64,000 bases of DNA from Adineta steineri. Taxonomy: Eukaryota; Rotifera; Eurotatoria; Adinetida; Adinetidae. A program made the translations under genes and the position numbers. Of the stretch, positions 45,772 to 58,025 are shown piece by piece. The notes below the pieces were generated by a model. The model was not told where the DNA came from. It saw only the letters and a list, made by a program, of their open reading frames with translations, and searched no databases. The DNA lies in assembly GCA_905250115.1 (NCBI GenBank), contig CAJNOI010000031.1, forward strand, positions 219,278-283,277, given 5' to 3'. Numbering within the stretch: the first letter of the stretch is position 1; each line of letters starts with the position of its first letter.

Positions 45772-46665
45772 ATGCTGTCAACAATAACTACAACGACAGT
45801 CCGACAAAAGTTTGCAAATTATGATGTAGTTATTCCTTTATCAATGGCTGGTGTTTTAATAGCTGTTATAATTGCTTGTATAATATTAATCTTAGTTATA
45901 TTTACAAAACGATTACATACAGTTACACATCTTTTAATATGCAATTCATCGATTTCATCGATATTCTATTGTATAGTTCAATGTATTAATTATATTTTTC
46001 TTGTATTAATTCCATCGGAAATGAATGATTCCGCTTGTCGATGGCGTGGATTTTTTGGTTATATGGCAGTTGCAGCCGTTGTCTATTCTTATTTAGCTCA
46101 AGCTATCTCACGATTTTTCATTTCTATTCTTTCAACGAAATATCGATGGGCTATGTCATTCAAAGCTCATATAAGTCTTATTCTTATTCAATGGGTTATA
46201 GTTTTACTAATACCTTTACCAGCACTTGTTACAAAAGATATCTATTATCGTCCTTTTGCACTTTGTTGGGTACCAAAAAAATATACTCTACATATAACAT
46301 ATACAGTTGTTGCATATTATTTAATTCCAGCAGCATTAATTTTTATTATCTATATTTATATATATTTTCGTATTAAACGTCGTAGAAATAGTATATTTAC
46401 AATAAGACCTACAGGACGAACACATCGTGATCTTGAAGTTCTATATAATATTATGATTTTATTTGCTATATATACATTCGGTGCAATTCCAACAATACTC
46501 TATTTATCAACTGGTATTCAGTTTTTATATGAAATGGGTATTATATCTGTATCATTTACAGTAGCTATTGAAAAAATTGCTACACTTATACTCGATCGTG
46601 ATATGAGAAATATGATAAAATTTTATTTGCATCGATCAATGACTCAAATTCGACCAATATCATAA
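45772..46665 (+). CDS. orphan rhodopsin-like GPCR
   Basis: A single-exon frame of 297 codons with seven hydrophobic segments: about 21-45, 53-76, 95-116, 132-152, 171-197, 221-241 and 251-270. A cysteine sits before helix 3 (SACRWRGFFGY) with a partner in loop 2 (FALCWVPKK). An arginine stands where DRY would be (QAISRFFISI), the third loop is basic (RIKRRRNS) and the tail is short and basic. It belongs to the same broad bdelloid receptor family as 21489-22490 but is not a close copy. The N-terminus has a Thr-rich stretch and no cleavable signal. The ligand is unknown. Confidence 0.85.
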   Translation: MLSTITTTTVRQKFANYDVVIPLSMAGVLIAVIIACIILILVIFTKRLHTVTHLLICNSSISSIFYCIVQCINYIFLVLIPSEMNDSACRWRGFFGYMAVAAVVYSYLAQAISRFFISILSTKYRWAMSFKAHISLILIQWVIVLLIPLPALVTKDIYYRPFALCWVPKKYTLHITYTVVAYYLIPAALIFIIYIYIYFRIKRRRNSIFTIRPTGRTHRDLEVLYNIMILFAIYTFGAIPTILYLSTGIQFLYEMGIISVSFTVAIEKIATLILDRDMRNMIKFYLHRSMTQIRPIS

Positions 46666-46932
46666 CCTTCATTATCTTCTATGAATGTGTAAAAAACCAA
46701 AAATTTTTTTTTTCTATGTTTATATATCCAAATATCGTCCAAAAAAAACATTATACATGCGATCGCGCCTGTTTAAAGAAAGAAAATAGAATCAACAATA
46801 GTTAAAGTATAAGAAAGGAAAAAATGCGATGATAATGACCAAAAAAAAGAAGAAAAAAAGAAGAAGAAGAGAAATAAATTTTCTTTGCTTTATGACTGAC
46901 TAATTTTGAATAATTTTTCATTTCGATTTGTT

Positions 46933-48150
46933 TCACATACAATTCATACAATTTGATTGATTCGTTTGTTTATTTCCCTGCAATACACCAATAGAACCAC
47001 CCGGTGTTGTTTCCGATGAATTTGTTGGAGTCTTTTTTAATATAAGTCGTGCCATTTCAAAAAAAGCTTTTTCGATATTAACATTATTCTTTGCTGATGT
47101 TTCAAGAAATGGTATTGAATGTTCACGTGCTAATGCTTCACCACGTGATCGAGTAATACAACGTTTATCGTCCATGTCACATTTATTTCCTATGAGCATT
47201 TTAACAACATCATCAGATGCATGATCATCGATATTACGTAGCCATTTATCTATATTTTCAAATGATCGGACTTGTGTTACATCATAAACAAGCATTATTC
47301 CTGTTGCTCCACGATAATAAGATGCTAAAATTATTTATTTATACAAAAAAAAGAAATATTCAGATTTCGATAATTCTTACTAGTGATTGTATGAAATCGT
47401 TCTTGACCAGCAGTATCCCTAGAAATAAATATATAGATTTTGATACACGGAATTATGTAATATATGATATAACAGATAGGTAAACTTGAGTATTTTTATC
47501 AGACTTTTGTCATGTGTGTGATAGTAAACAATGTTTGATGTAAGACTTATTTCAATGTAGAAAATATTATTATATAAAGAGGTTTTTACCATATCTGTAG
47601 TTTGATTTTTCGTCCATCGAGTTCAATAGTTTTTATTTTGAAATCAATTCCAATTGTGGAAATAAATGACGCATTAAATGCATCATCAGAAAATCGGAAT
47701 AAAACACATGTCTGAAAAGATAGAAATTAATTCTAAGGATTTATTTATTATATTCTTCACTTACTTTACCAACACCACTATCGCCAATTAATAATAATTT
47801 AAATAGGAGATCATAATTTTTTTTGGCCATTCTTTGGCCAATATTCTACAAATATAAATTATTTTAGTTTTATCAGATTATCAATAAATAAATAAATAAA
47901 TAGATAGAAAGGTCAATGTATAATATTATTATTATCAGTTATTCATCAATCAATAAGTACACCAATAACAACAACAAACTACCTTCTGACTTATATCGAT
48001 AGACGATAAAGTGTTGCGTTTGAGAGATTGATGTCGACGTGATAAGGATGATGTACGTTCATGAAACCAATGTTGAGCATATTCACTCGTTCTTTTCAAT
48101 GAGAAACATCGACGGCGACGACGATGATGATGATTATGATGGCCAGACAT
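46933..48150 (-). CDS. RAB10: RAB10 GTPase with a predicted N-terminal extension
   Basis: The core exons 47765-47830, 47590-47711, 47381-47418 and 46933-47324 encode 205 aa starting [25 protein letters not shown]10 identity rests on [46 protein letters not shown] and ILKKTP. RAB10 directs exocytic and basolateral/ER transport. Two things are odd. First, an upstream exon 47983-48150 ([20 protein letters not shown]...) can splice in phase 0 to 47845, reading through NIGQR into the canonical ATG without a stop, which would add 61 His/Arg-rich residues. Second, the C-terminus ends -NCMNCM instead of the usual double cysteine, an unusual prenylation signal. The upstream donor (GTAGTT) is weaker than the others, so the extension could instead be 5' leader. 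Confidence 0.9.
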
Positions 48151-48865
48151 AGTAGTAAATGCACTGCAGCTGACGACACTGACTCAATCTCGACGACAAC
48201 TGACTAACAATCATTATCAACAGCCATCAGGTGTTGAAGAGAAAAGAGAGAACGAGAGAGAGAGAGAGAGGAAATCGAATATTATACTTAACCCTAAAGC
48301 AATGACAGACAAGCAACAGAACAGAGATGATCGGCATTTTCTTTCTCTTTCTCTCTTCGATTGCTGTATTTGTGCATACATCAACATCGATGTTCATCCA
48401 ATAAAAATCATTAAAAAAACGAAAGAGAACGATAAAAAAAGATATAATCATATCAGTGTTGTATATATACATATGTACTTTACTTCACGCTTCATAACAA
48501 TCGAACAAATGCCCGTTCACACGTAAAGCCTAATCAATGACCACAATCACTATCTTTCTCGTATTTCACTCCTTTCTCATTTTCTTTCATTCGCTCACAC
48601 CTTCAATTAATCATTAAAAAAGAAAACAAAGACAAAGAACTATTTCTATATATATTCTATTGTTTTCATGTGTACAGATGGACTACACAAAAATATTTAT
48701 ATATGTATACATATGTATATATATAATATCATATAAGAACAAAAGACAAAGAAACATGGGCTCGGATAAGAATTTCATCTACTCTTAGGTTTAAGAAGAA
48801 ACGAAAGTAGACAATATCAGAAGAAAAAAAAATTGGTCAAAAAAGAATATATAAATGTCAGATCT
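48151..48865. other. intergenic, low-complexity
   Basis: RAB10 upstream region and DLST 3' flank, with (ga)n at 48254-48270 and (ta)n-rich stretches near 48700-48730. The ORFs on both strands at 48227-48526 are overlapping and lack domains. Confidence 0.5.
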
Positions 48866-50907
48866 TTATAAATTGAGAAAAATACTACGAGAATCTTCAA
48901 CATATTGTTTAATTTTTCGTAGAAATAGTACAGCATCACGACCATCTAAAATACGATGATCGTATGTAAGAGCTACATACATCATTGGACGAATTTCGAT
49001 CTAATAAAATAAAGGAATAAGAGAAAATAACAAAACCCACAAAATAAATATAACATACTTTGCCATTAATAGAAACTGGTCGATCAAATATTCCATGCAT
49101 GCCAAGAATGGCTGACTGTGGTAGATTAATAAGTGGTGTGCCAAATAACGAACCAAATACTCCTCCATTACTATAATATATTTTTATTACGATAAAATTA
49201 AAAAAAAAGAAGAATCACAATTATACCTGATAGTAAATGTTCCACCATCCATATCTTCAATTGCAAGTGCACCCTTTTTTGCCTATGAAAAAAATCGAAT
49301 ATATATTTCATGTTTACTAAGAAAACAATTTTCATTTACTTTTTCACCATATTCATTAATTGCACGTTCAATATCCGCAAAACTCATTTGTTCAACATTT
49401 CGAAGGACTGGTACGACTAAGCCCTAGAAAAGAAAAAGTAATTGTTTTAAAAATACTTTTATTTCTATTTGAATAAATAACCTTTGGTGAAGCAACAGCA
49501 ACACTTATGTCAACATAATCGCGATAGACAATTTCATTTCCATCAATAACTTGAAAAGTAAAAGAAATTTTTTTCTTGAAATTAGAAATAATAAAATTTT
49601 TTACCGGCATTAACAATTGGATTATCCATAAGAGCACAAGCTGATGCTTTAACAAATGCTGACATAAATCCTAATTTTATATTATGACGTTTAAGAAATT
49701 GATCAGAATATTTTTTACGAAATTCAACAATATTACTATAAAGAAAATTTTTGTAAAATATTTTTACTTTTTTTTCTAAATCAATTATTTATACCTCATA
49801 TCAATTTCATTAAATGTAGTTAACATTGCACATGTATTTTGCGCTTCTTTAAGACGTTCAGCTATTTTTAAACGCATTCTTGTCATTTTTACACGTGTTT
49901 CTGATCGTGTACCACTTATTTTATTTGGGTCGTTGCCACCCATTGATTGCTGTTGTTGTGTAGATGTACTTGTTTTTGATGGTGCTGAAGTATCACGTTT
50001 TGAACCTTCTTTTGGTGTTAAAGAAGCAGGTGGTTTTGGTGTAGGAGAAGAACTTCCAGATGATTTTTCTTTTGTTTGTTCATTATCGTGTTTATTTGAA
50101 GAATCTTTTGTTTTTTCGGCATCAATTTTGTCTGTTGATGTATCTTTTGTTTTTTCAGCATCAATTTTGTCTGTTGATGTATCTTTTTTATCCTCTGCTG
50201 ATGCTGATTTTGAGACACTACTACCGCTACTACTTGTATTAAGTTTAGCTATTGGAGCTCCTGATGTAACATTATCACCATCTTGAACAAGAAATTCTTC
50301 AATTGTACCTCCTTGTGGTGAATTAACACTTAAATTTGATTTATCTGTTTCAATTTCAGCTATGGTTTCATCAGCAGATACTTTATCTCCGACTTTTTTT
50401 AATAAACGAATAGTACCATCTTTGACTGATTCAGGAAACGATGGTGTTGATACATTAACAGAATCAACTAATTAATCGATAATTTAGAAAAATATAATTT
50501 TTACTAATAAAGAAAAGAAAACATACAAACGATTGAACTCGTATGAATATGCCGACTGAATGCATATACTGAAGTATGAGAAGAATCCGTAGGAAGTGTT
50601 TGATCAGAAAGAGCCTAGAGGAAAGATAATCATTAAATATTTATCGAAAGAATTTTTCTAAGGACATCTATTTTTATTCTTTTCATATTAATAATGATAT
50701 ACATACACGTTGTGATGATGATGATGATTTATTATTTTCTGTTATTAAAACTCGATTAGATGATAATGGTAAAGTTGAAAATGAATATTGTTGTTGATTT
50801 TGACATGGTCGATTTGGATATGTTGTACATTTCGATGCTGCAGCAACAGATGAACCCGAACGTAATGCACGTAATGATGCACTACGTAATGAGACAATAT
50901 GAGACAT
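48866..50907 (-). CDS. DLST: dihydrolipoyllysine succinyltransferase, E2 of 2-oxoglutarate dehydrogenase
   Basis: Nine exons: 50707-50907, 50527-50614, 49795-50467, 49605-49735, 49482-49549, 49340-49423, 49227-49282, 49059-49170 and 48866-49000. They give 515 aa. The enzyme passes succinyl groups from lipoate to CoA in the mitochondrial citric acid cycle. The N-terminus is Ser/Arg/Ala-rich without acids, a mitochondrial presequence. The lipoyl domain spans about 97-175 with the lipoyl lysine K139 in EIETDKS. A Ser/Lys/Asp linker follows, then the catalytic domain ([38 protein letters not shown]). The active-site DHRILDG has its histidine at about 486. The linker contains a 39-bp exact-type tandem repeat (13 residues twice). 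There is no E1-binding domain, as is usual for animal DLST. Confidence 0.95.
50104..50181. repeat. 39-bp tandem repeat in the DLST linker
   Basis: Two copies (50104-50142 and 50143-50181) differ at one base. They encode [17 protein letters not shown] 13-residue units in the flexible linker behind the lipoyl domain, and a partial third copy follows. In-frame expansion would lengthen the swinging arm without harm. Confidence 0.85.
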
Positions 50908-52864
50908 ACTTATCTAGAATATAATTGGAAATAAGTTACTATCAATAAAAGTATAGAATTACTAGAAATGAGAAAAAACAAAAGAATTGTTTATCAAAAG
51001 AAAAAAAAGAAGTGAATGCAAACAATCATGATTCGTTTTGCTTCACTTCTAATACGTTTATGACGGTTCGATGAACTTTGTTCTATGATGTCATAAACGC
51101 ACCTTTTTACCTGAATAATATCAATACAAAATACGATTTGATTAGAGATATGTAAATGAGTGTGTTGTTATTATAAAGAAACATATAGTATATATATAGC
51201 GTTATTAGTCACATAAGTGCATCATAGGTGTTTTTTTTAGAACAAGATTAGCAATGATTCATAAAAGTAGATATATCTTCGCGTTTCTATTACTAAAACG
51301 TTAATTAATCAAAAAAATCTATTTAATTTCATTCCTTGTTTGATAAAAATCCTTTTTCTATGTCATCTGTAAATTAGAACAATACCAGATTAACTCTACA
51401 CAGATTGTTATATAATTTCGAAATATGAGTCGATCATATTTGAATATATATTAGATGTCTTACTACTTACGAGTAGCTCCTATTGTAACATATCGATTAC
51501 TTCGTCTTTTCATCTAGATTTGATCAAAGAGAATCGAAGACATCAATTTTTTTTCTCGTCTTGTATACAAGAGAGAAAGTGATTATCTATAAATCTGTTG
51601 AAACTTAACAAAGTAGAGATACTATCAATGATTAAAAGAAAAAGGACACTCATTTAGTGACTTTCTAACAAAAAAAATTCTTAGATTTACTTACCAGTAA
51701 ATGAAATAATAAACTTACTATCTTCAAAATCGTAACTTATCGAAAAATTCTTAACTATATAAACAGCTGTATTAAATAATTTTATACTCAAAAACTCTGA
51801 ACGCAATATTAACTATTGATTTCTCGTACTTGATATATATAGTTACCTTTGCTTCGGCTAGATCGAACCGTTATTAATATTTAATAATGTCAGTTTTACA
51901 TACATATGTATATTTGAATAGAATAGTTGCATTTTATACAATAAATTCTATGATCAATATAATCTGTTCTAGTTCAATTATAATATTCTAATCATGACAT
52001 TGACGATTAGATCGACATTTTTTATACACAAATATGTCTTCTAAATATGTGTTTATCCCATCATGAGTTCATAAAACATTACCTATTAATAATTGATCAT
52101 ATATGAAAGAATAAAATTGAGAATATGTTCTCAAGTAATTTTGCATGTTACAATCATGGATACAAAGTTCGCTTAGTTATATTTATACTCTTTTTCGTTT
52201 GGATAAAAAAAGTTCCACACAAAAACGTCCTTTGATCTTTTAATATTAACCAATTGTAGAACTAGATAATAAAGAGGACGCCACTGATCAGACAATCTTT
52301 TTCATGTACAACAGTAATATTTTTATCATTGTGAATCTCACAATAACGTATGTTTTCTAAGACAAACAATATGTTTTGGAATGATTAGAATTAATTTCAA
52401 AGACTGTCATCCAAAATGAATCGGCTGTCATTTCAACTTTTTAGTAGCTACTTCATTCGTTTTGTTATTAATAACAGGTATAAAACAATAATCATTTGCT
52501 AATTCCTTTTACATTGAAAATAGATGAATAATAAACATATATGCTCACATAAACTGGACAGTCTTATTACTTTCATGTATCAGTAAATAAGCTTATTGAA
52601 AAGATACTATTGAGTCTTTTACAATGCAATTATTCATAATTTTAAACATGTGTTTCCTCTGGTAAGAAAAATTGTAAATTATGAGATTATCAAGTCAAGA
52701 ACGACATTATCATATTAGTAATTACTAGTATGATTATTGATGAAAAAGTACATATATTACATTCAAGGTGATTTATATAAACATCGCAAATATTTCTCTA
52801 ATCCCTCTTTTAGAGCTAATGATGCATAACAATAAATACAGACGTTGTTTTATTCATTATAAAC
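50908..52864. other. intergenic between divergent genes, nothing recognised
   Basis: Almost 2 kb of AT-rich DNA containing the promoters of DLST (minus) and the single-pass membrane protein (plus). No repeat, RNA gene or credible ORF seen. Confidence 0.5.
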
Positions 52865-53401
52865 ATGACAATCTTACCTACGAATATATCTTTCAATACA
52901 ACTCAAACTGAACAAATATTTGCATATGATACAAATGGTGCTATAATATATGTAATTGGAGTTATAGTATGGTATGCTATTGGATTTGGTCTTATACTTA
53001 TTGATGATATTAATCCTCAACCAAATCATTCTGGTTTACGTAAACATGTAAGTTTCTATGAAACAGTTACTGATTTACATGAACAACAAATGCGAAATGA
53101 GATATTAGTTGAACTAAAAGATAAAGATAGACGAGCAAAATTATGGCAAATTTATTATGGTACAGAAAAGAGTCATCCAGTAATGATACAAAAAGATATT
53201 GAAGCTATTGAATTAATAACAAAACAATTAGATGAATTAAATGAACGACGTCGATTACTTCGATATACGTTGAACGAAATAAGTGTTGAAGAACCAGATG
53301 CAGTACATATTCATGATGACAGTGATTCTGAAAGTGTTCAAGATTTTCAAATGATAAATCAAAAGAAAGCAAATGAACGTTTAAAATCATATTTTAAATA
53401 A
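52865..53401 (+). CDS. single-pass membrane protein with acidic, coiled cytoplasmic tail
   Basis: A single-exon frame of 178 codons. The N-terminal 25 residues hold two glycosylation sequons (NIS, NTT), then one membrane helix at about 28-48 (IIYVIGVIVWYAIGFGLILI), then about 130 charged residues with a helix-rich stretch (IEAIELITKQLDELNERRRLLRYTL) and an acidic Ser/Asp patch (HDDSDSESVQ). There is no signal peptide, so it should be a type III protein with its N-terminus outside. The small size, outside N-glycans and single helix resemble KCNE potassium-channel subunits, but the KCNE motif after the helix is not clear, so this is only a suggestion. Confidence 0.7.
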   Translation: MTILPTNISFNTTQTEQIFAYDTNGAIIYVIGVIVWYAIGFGLILIDDINPQPNHSGLRKHVSFYETVTDLHEQQMRNEILVELKDKDRRAKLWQIYYGTEKSHPVMIQKDIEAIELITKQLDELNERRRLLRYTLNEISVEEPDAVHIHDDSDSESVQDFQMINQKKANERLKSYFK

Positions 53402-54380
53402 ATAACTAGAGTTTTTTTTGTTTCTATACTTACGAAATCGTGATGAATAGTCCCAGTGGTACTTGCATAGTGCGTTATACAAGGAAATTCTCTTCACGAG
53501 AGGGCGTGTCTATCCTTGCAAGAACGCCTACGCAAAATACGACACAACGGGTTTATATCATATGGATTTGTGTATAACGAAGCCCAATAAACCGAGTTAT
53601 ATATATATGTATCGTTTGCTCTCCCTCTCTCTCTCTCCCTTTTTTTTCTACTTGAATTTGTTCATTGAAATATGTTTGTTGACTGAGACTTATTCGAGCG
53701 GTACTAATAATAGGTTTACTCGATTTATTTCGCTTGCTCTCTTTTCATATTGATATGATTGCGTTAGTTTGGATAGAGAAAAAAAAATAAGAAATAGAAA
53801 AAAACAGAGATTTGAGAGCGTACAATGACAACGAATTAAAAATGCTACCACTTGTAAAATCAGTCGACGAACGTATGCTAAGCAAAAAAAACTGCAAACG
53901 GTACTGTTTAGATAAGAATATTAACAATTATAGGTTACATAGAGAAATCGAGAGAGAGAGAGAGAATGTGTGTGCGCGTGAAAGAACATGCTCCCTGTGG
54001 CTTCTGATGGCCGTAGTATCAACTACCTGTCTACTAGAATGTTTGTTCTAGTCGGATGGTGATTGAAAGCAATGTTTGTTCACTTTTCTTTTCTAGTTTT
54101 AAATGAGAGAATAAGAGGAGGGAAAAAAGAGGAAACACATAGCTCAATCAATTCTATCCATTGATCAACAAGTAATAGAGTTCGAATCGCCGCAAGAACA
54201 AATTTCAACAAAGTCACGACCTTTTTTTTTTATGTAAAAAGTATTGCATAAATATGAAGAAAAAAAAACCGTCAGTTATAACATAAAAATTATGATAAAT
54301 TCAATAAAGTAATCGAACATAAGAAACTTTATTTTTTGTCAACTTATTAAACAGAAAATTTATTTACAAAAAATTATCTA
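53402..54380. other. intergenic, nothing recognised
   Basis: The interval between a plus-strand and a minus-strand 3' end, with short (ct)n at 53620-53640 and (ga)n at 53947-53966. The ORFs here have no domain. Confidence 0.45.
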
Positions 54381-56628
54381 TTAACCCCGTGTAACATGAT
54401 ATAAATTAAGTTTATATTTATTCCATATTGCTTGTAACCATTGATATTTTGTTCCTGCATAGTTAACAAGAAATGGTTCTTCAAAAGCATGATCAAAATC
54501 AAGATGAGGTCTAAATTGTTTTAAAAGATGAAAAGAATATTTTTGTTGTTTTAAATAAATAAGATCAGTTTGAAAAGTACTTGGAAGTATAACAAATACT
54601 TGTAGATTATTTAGTAAATTTTTATTGAATATATTTTCAATTGTTAAATCAAATTCTTCACGTTTTGCACCTTTAAGATCAATTATCGCTGTTTCGAATT
54701 TTTGTTCATATTCAAATTTTGACATTGGTATAGTTAAATAGCCTGGCGGCATATATGTATGATAAGTGACAAGAAAGTTCTTATTCGATGTTAACAGTGG
54801 AGAATTATGAAAATATTGTAATGCAGGTAAAAGACCACCTTGATGAAGATGACCAAAGATTATTGCAATAGATATATTAAATATCATCCATAAACGAAAG
54901 ATATATTGATGAAGATTATGTGTAATTAAAAGAGGAACGATAAATAGTATCAATGGAAATAAGAGTGGAAGAAGAAATCGAGGTTCTTGGTGTGGAAATG
55001 TTGATAATGGAATAAATGGTACTAAGTAAAGATAGAGTAACAGAGGAGAAGTTGATTGTTCAATTTCGATTATTGATCTTCTATTAAAAATTCGATTAAT
55101 TATCCATTGTCCATTTTGTTTGATACTAGAAATATTTATTAAACACCATAGAACCGTACATATATGAAGTGGCCCATATAGAATTGTTGCATTAACGATA
55201 AAATGAAGCCATGGTGGATGTAAACCATGTTTATCTAAATTCGTTGAGTCAATATTATATAATATAAAATTTAATGGACATATAATTAAACGATTTTTTA
55301 AATCAACTATAAATGATAGCCCATTATTATAATAATATGAATCAAAAGAAATTATTAAACTTGATGTTAAAATAAATGCTCCAATAATAAATGATATAAT
55401 TCGACTTAATAATAATTGAAAACGAAATGAATGATTCATTGTTGGAATTATATTTGTAAACCAATAAATAAGAGGAACAATAGCAAATGCTGGAAATGTT
55501 GGACGATTAAAAATACCTAATGAACAAACACAACCAATTAATGATGAAGTTAAAATTAAATGACGATTAAGAACTATTGTTTTATGATCAGATGTATTTA
55601 TGATGATTGTTAATAATGATGAAACATTAACAGTAATAAGATAAATAAGAGTAAGAAAAAGAAAAGCTTCAAATGAATTTGATAATGTTCGTGTAAAGAA
55701 AACAACTAATACATGTGCTATACCATAATAATTCATTATTATTCCATATTGTTTTGATTTAAAATTTGGATAGAAATTTTTTATTAAACGATAAAAGAGA
55801 ATATCGGAACATAATGATAAGGAGAGTATAGTAGCACGTGGAAAAATTAATTTAAGATGAAATGGTACTGATGACCAATGAAGTAATGATGATAACCATG
55901 AAAGTATTGAAACAGGCAAACCGTAAAGTAAATAAAGAATAGCAACTGAACGAAGAGGTGCTGCTGGATTAAATTCATGAGTTCGTGTTAAATTTGTTAG
56001 AAATATATCATCTATTAGAAATAATATATAGAAACATGGGGAGGTCATATTATTTTTTTTACTAGAACGATAGGGTGTGGGTGTGGGTGTGGATGTGGGT
56101 GATGCGTTAAGACTCGTTTATAGTACAGCTTCATCGCATAGCATAGCGTAGTACATTTGTCTGAACCACCAATACAAAGTTTTATCAAGAGTGTAATGCT
56201 CAAATTATTGATATAAAAGCTGTAGTAGATGTGCCTTAGTATGGTAGAAAAAATAGCTAATATACTCCTTATAGATTAAACAAATGAAACTTTTTAAAAA
56301 ATGGCACCTGTAGGTGCCATTAGGAAAGAAAAGGTTAAGAAAATATTGATACATACCAAATACAACTTCTGGACCTTGGAAAAACTCATCCTAAATGATA
56401 AATCTCATGAATAATACATTGACATATATTTATTCTTACTGGATGAATGTATCCTTGTTGTGGATAAACCAATGTCCAAATAATACGAATAATTACACCA
56501 ATAAAATACCAAATAAATTCTGATTGATACGTATATTTAGTAAGAAATGATGGTACACAAATCGATCTTTTAACTTTTTGTGTCGCATTAGTATCACCTG
56601 ATTGTTGTGCTACTGTTGTGCTTTTCAT
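54381..56628 (-). CDS. PIGZ: GPI mannosyltransferase 4 (PIG-Z/SMP3)
   Basis: Exons 56440-56628, 56357-56390 and 54381-56011 give 617 aa. PIG-Z adds the fourth mannose to the GPI-anchor precursor in the ER, using dolichol-phosphate mannose. The catalytic loop spans two introns: YPQQGYIHP|DEFFQGPEVVFG|D, which carries the GT-C acidic HPDEFFQ motif. It is followed by THEFNPAAPLRS (compare W-EF-P--CRS), TRTLSNSFEAFLF and the conserved HQEPRFLLPLLFPL. About nine to ten hydrophobic helices are visible. The ATG at 56048 in the big frame lies inside intron 2 and is not the start. Intron 2 (56012-56356) contains a telomere-like TG tract and a perfect small hairpin. Confidence 0.9.
56072..56103 (+). 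repeat. interstitial telomere-like tract (copy g)
   Basis: The sequence gggtgtgggtgtgggtgtgg followed by atgtgggtg carries four TGTGGG-like units, the purest run in the window. It lies within intron 2 of PIGZ and lacks the TCTTGAG leader of the other copies. Confidence 0.65.
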
Positions 56629-56761
56629 ATATTATTTTATAGTAGATAGATTAACTAACGAATTTATTTTAGCGCTCAAATGAAAAATTAATCTTAAAAA
56701 TATGCAAATATGTTTTATTTTGCCTAAATCAAACAAAAAACTATCTCTTTCTTTTATTTAT

Positions 56762-58025
56762 TTATTTATTCAAACGTGTCCATCGTTCACTAATTAACCA
56801 TAAACGTTTTGCTTCTTTTTCATTGGTAGCATTAGGTGCAATTGCTTCGTCTTTCATATCACTATAGATAAATAATCAAAAAATATTGATGATAGAAACA
56901 TATATATATTTATTAATCAATACTTAAAATATTTTCCACATTGACCTTCAAGTTGTGGATCAAGAGCACATTGAATTACACCTTGAGCACCTTGCATGGG
57001 TGTTTTCATAAATGCTTTTAAAGCCGGACCAATTATAACACGACTTATTATAGATTTATCAATTGTATGACGTGCAATTTCAGTTCGAGTTATTCCAGGA
57101 TTGACACAATTAGCGATTACACCTGAGCCTAATAAGAATGACAAAAAACTTTTTATTTATCTGATTTTGTTATTTAATTAAACCTGGATATTGTCGACAA
57201 AATTCTTGTGTAGCTAAGACAATAGCAAGTGAAGCTTGCTCATAAGCTATTTTTGGATTAAAAACTTTTTTTGATATATTTAAATCATCAAAATCAATTT
57301 GTCCACGTTTATACATTGGTGATGTTAAATTAACAATTCGACTTGGTGAACATTTACTTAATTTTTCTATCAATAAATTTGTTAAAAGAAAATGTCCTAA
57401 AATAAAAAAAATTTGAATTAAAAATTTGAATTTTCTTTTTAACTCCTCACACCGAGATAATTAACACCTAAATGTTGTTCAAAACCATCTTTAGTTAATT
57501 TTGATGGATGCCACATCACACCAGCATTATTAATTAATAAATGAAGAGATTTTTCATTTTGATTTATATCATCAGCAAAACGTTTTATCGATTCAATTGA
57601 AGATAAATCACATTCTCGACAAACAACATTCGTATTAAATGAATCAGCAACGATTTTTTCTCGAGTTTGTTCACATTTTTTCATATCACGACAAGCCATT
57701 ATAACACGAGCACCTCATCGAAAAAAGAAAATACAATTCTATCAAATTAATTGTTCAATTATTATTCATACCTCGTCGAGCAAAATCATGTGCGACTTCT
57801 TTTCCAATACCTGTATTAGCACCTGTAACAATAGCTGTCTTACCAAATAATTGTTCATTGCCTGTATATTGTGCTTTGACGAAATATTCTCTTGTTAATC
57901 AAAAGCAAAATTATTTTGTATGATTGTAAAGAATTTTCAAAATTAACGTACCGATAAAGTACTAAGCCACCATAGATGCCTGCGGCACCGGTGAGCGTAA
58001 CAGTGACGGTTCGCATAAACGACAT
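56762..58025 (-). CDS. RDH13: RDH13-like short-chain dehydrogenase lacking the catalytic lysine
   Basis: Six exons: 57952-58025, 57772-57890, 57453-57713, 57184-57396, 56924-57128 and 56762-56861. They give 323 aa. RDH11-14 enzymes reduce retinaldehyde and other lipid aldehydes with NADPH, and RDH13 is mitochondrial. Seen are an N-terminal hydrophobic anchor ([18 protein letters not shown]), the cofactor site [24 protein letters not shown] and the C-terminal AxRLWxxSE ([11 protein letters not shown]). The active-site Tyr203 is kept, but the YxxxK lysine is Ser207 (AYEQASLA where relatives have AYCQSKLA). That lysine normally lowers the tyrosine pKa and holds the ribose, so activity is doubtful. 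All splice phases agree and there are no stops, so this is an intact gene with an altered centre. Confidence 0.9.

Noticed and set aside
49933-50286. 117-codon plus-strand ORF over DLST
   Set aside because: It is antisense to the low-complexity DLST linker, whose minus-strand frame is clearly real.
54175-54200. tRNA B-box-like gttcgaatc
   Set aside because: No A box or paired stems could be laid out around it.
54381-56048. PIGZ starting at the ATG at 56048
   Set aside because: The first 12 codons are intronic; the acceptor at 56011 joins the HPDEFFQ exons in phase.
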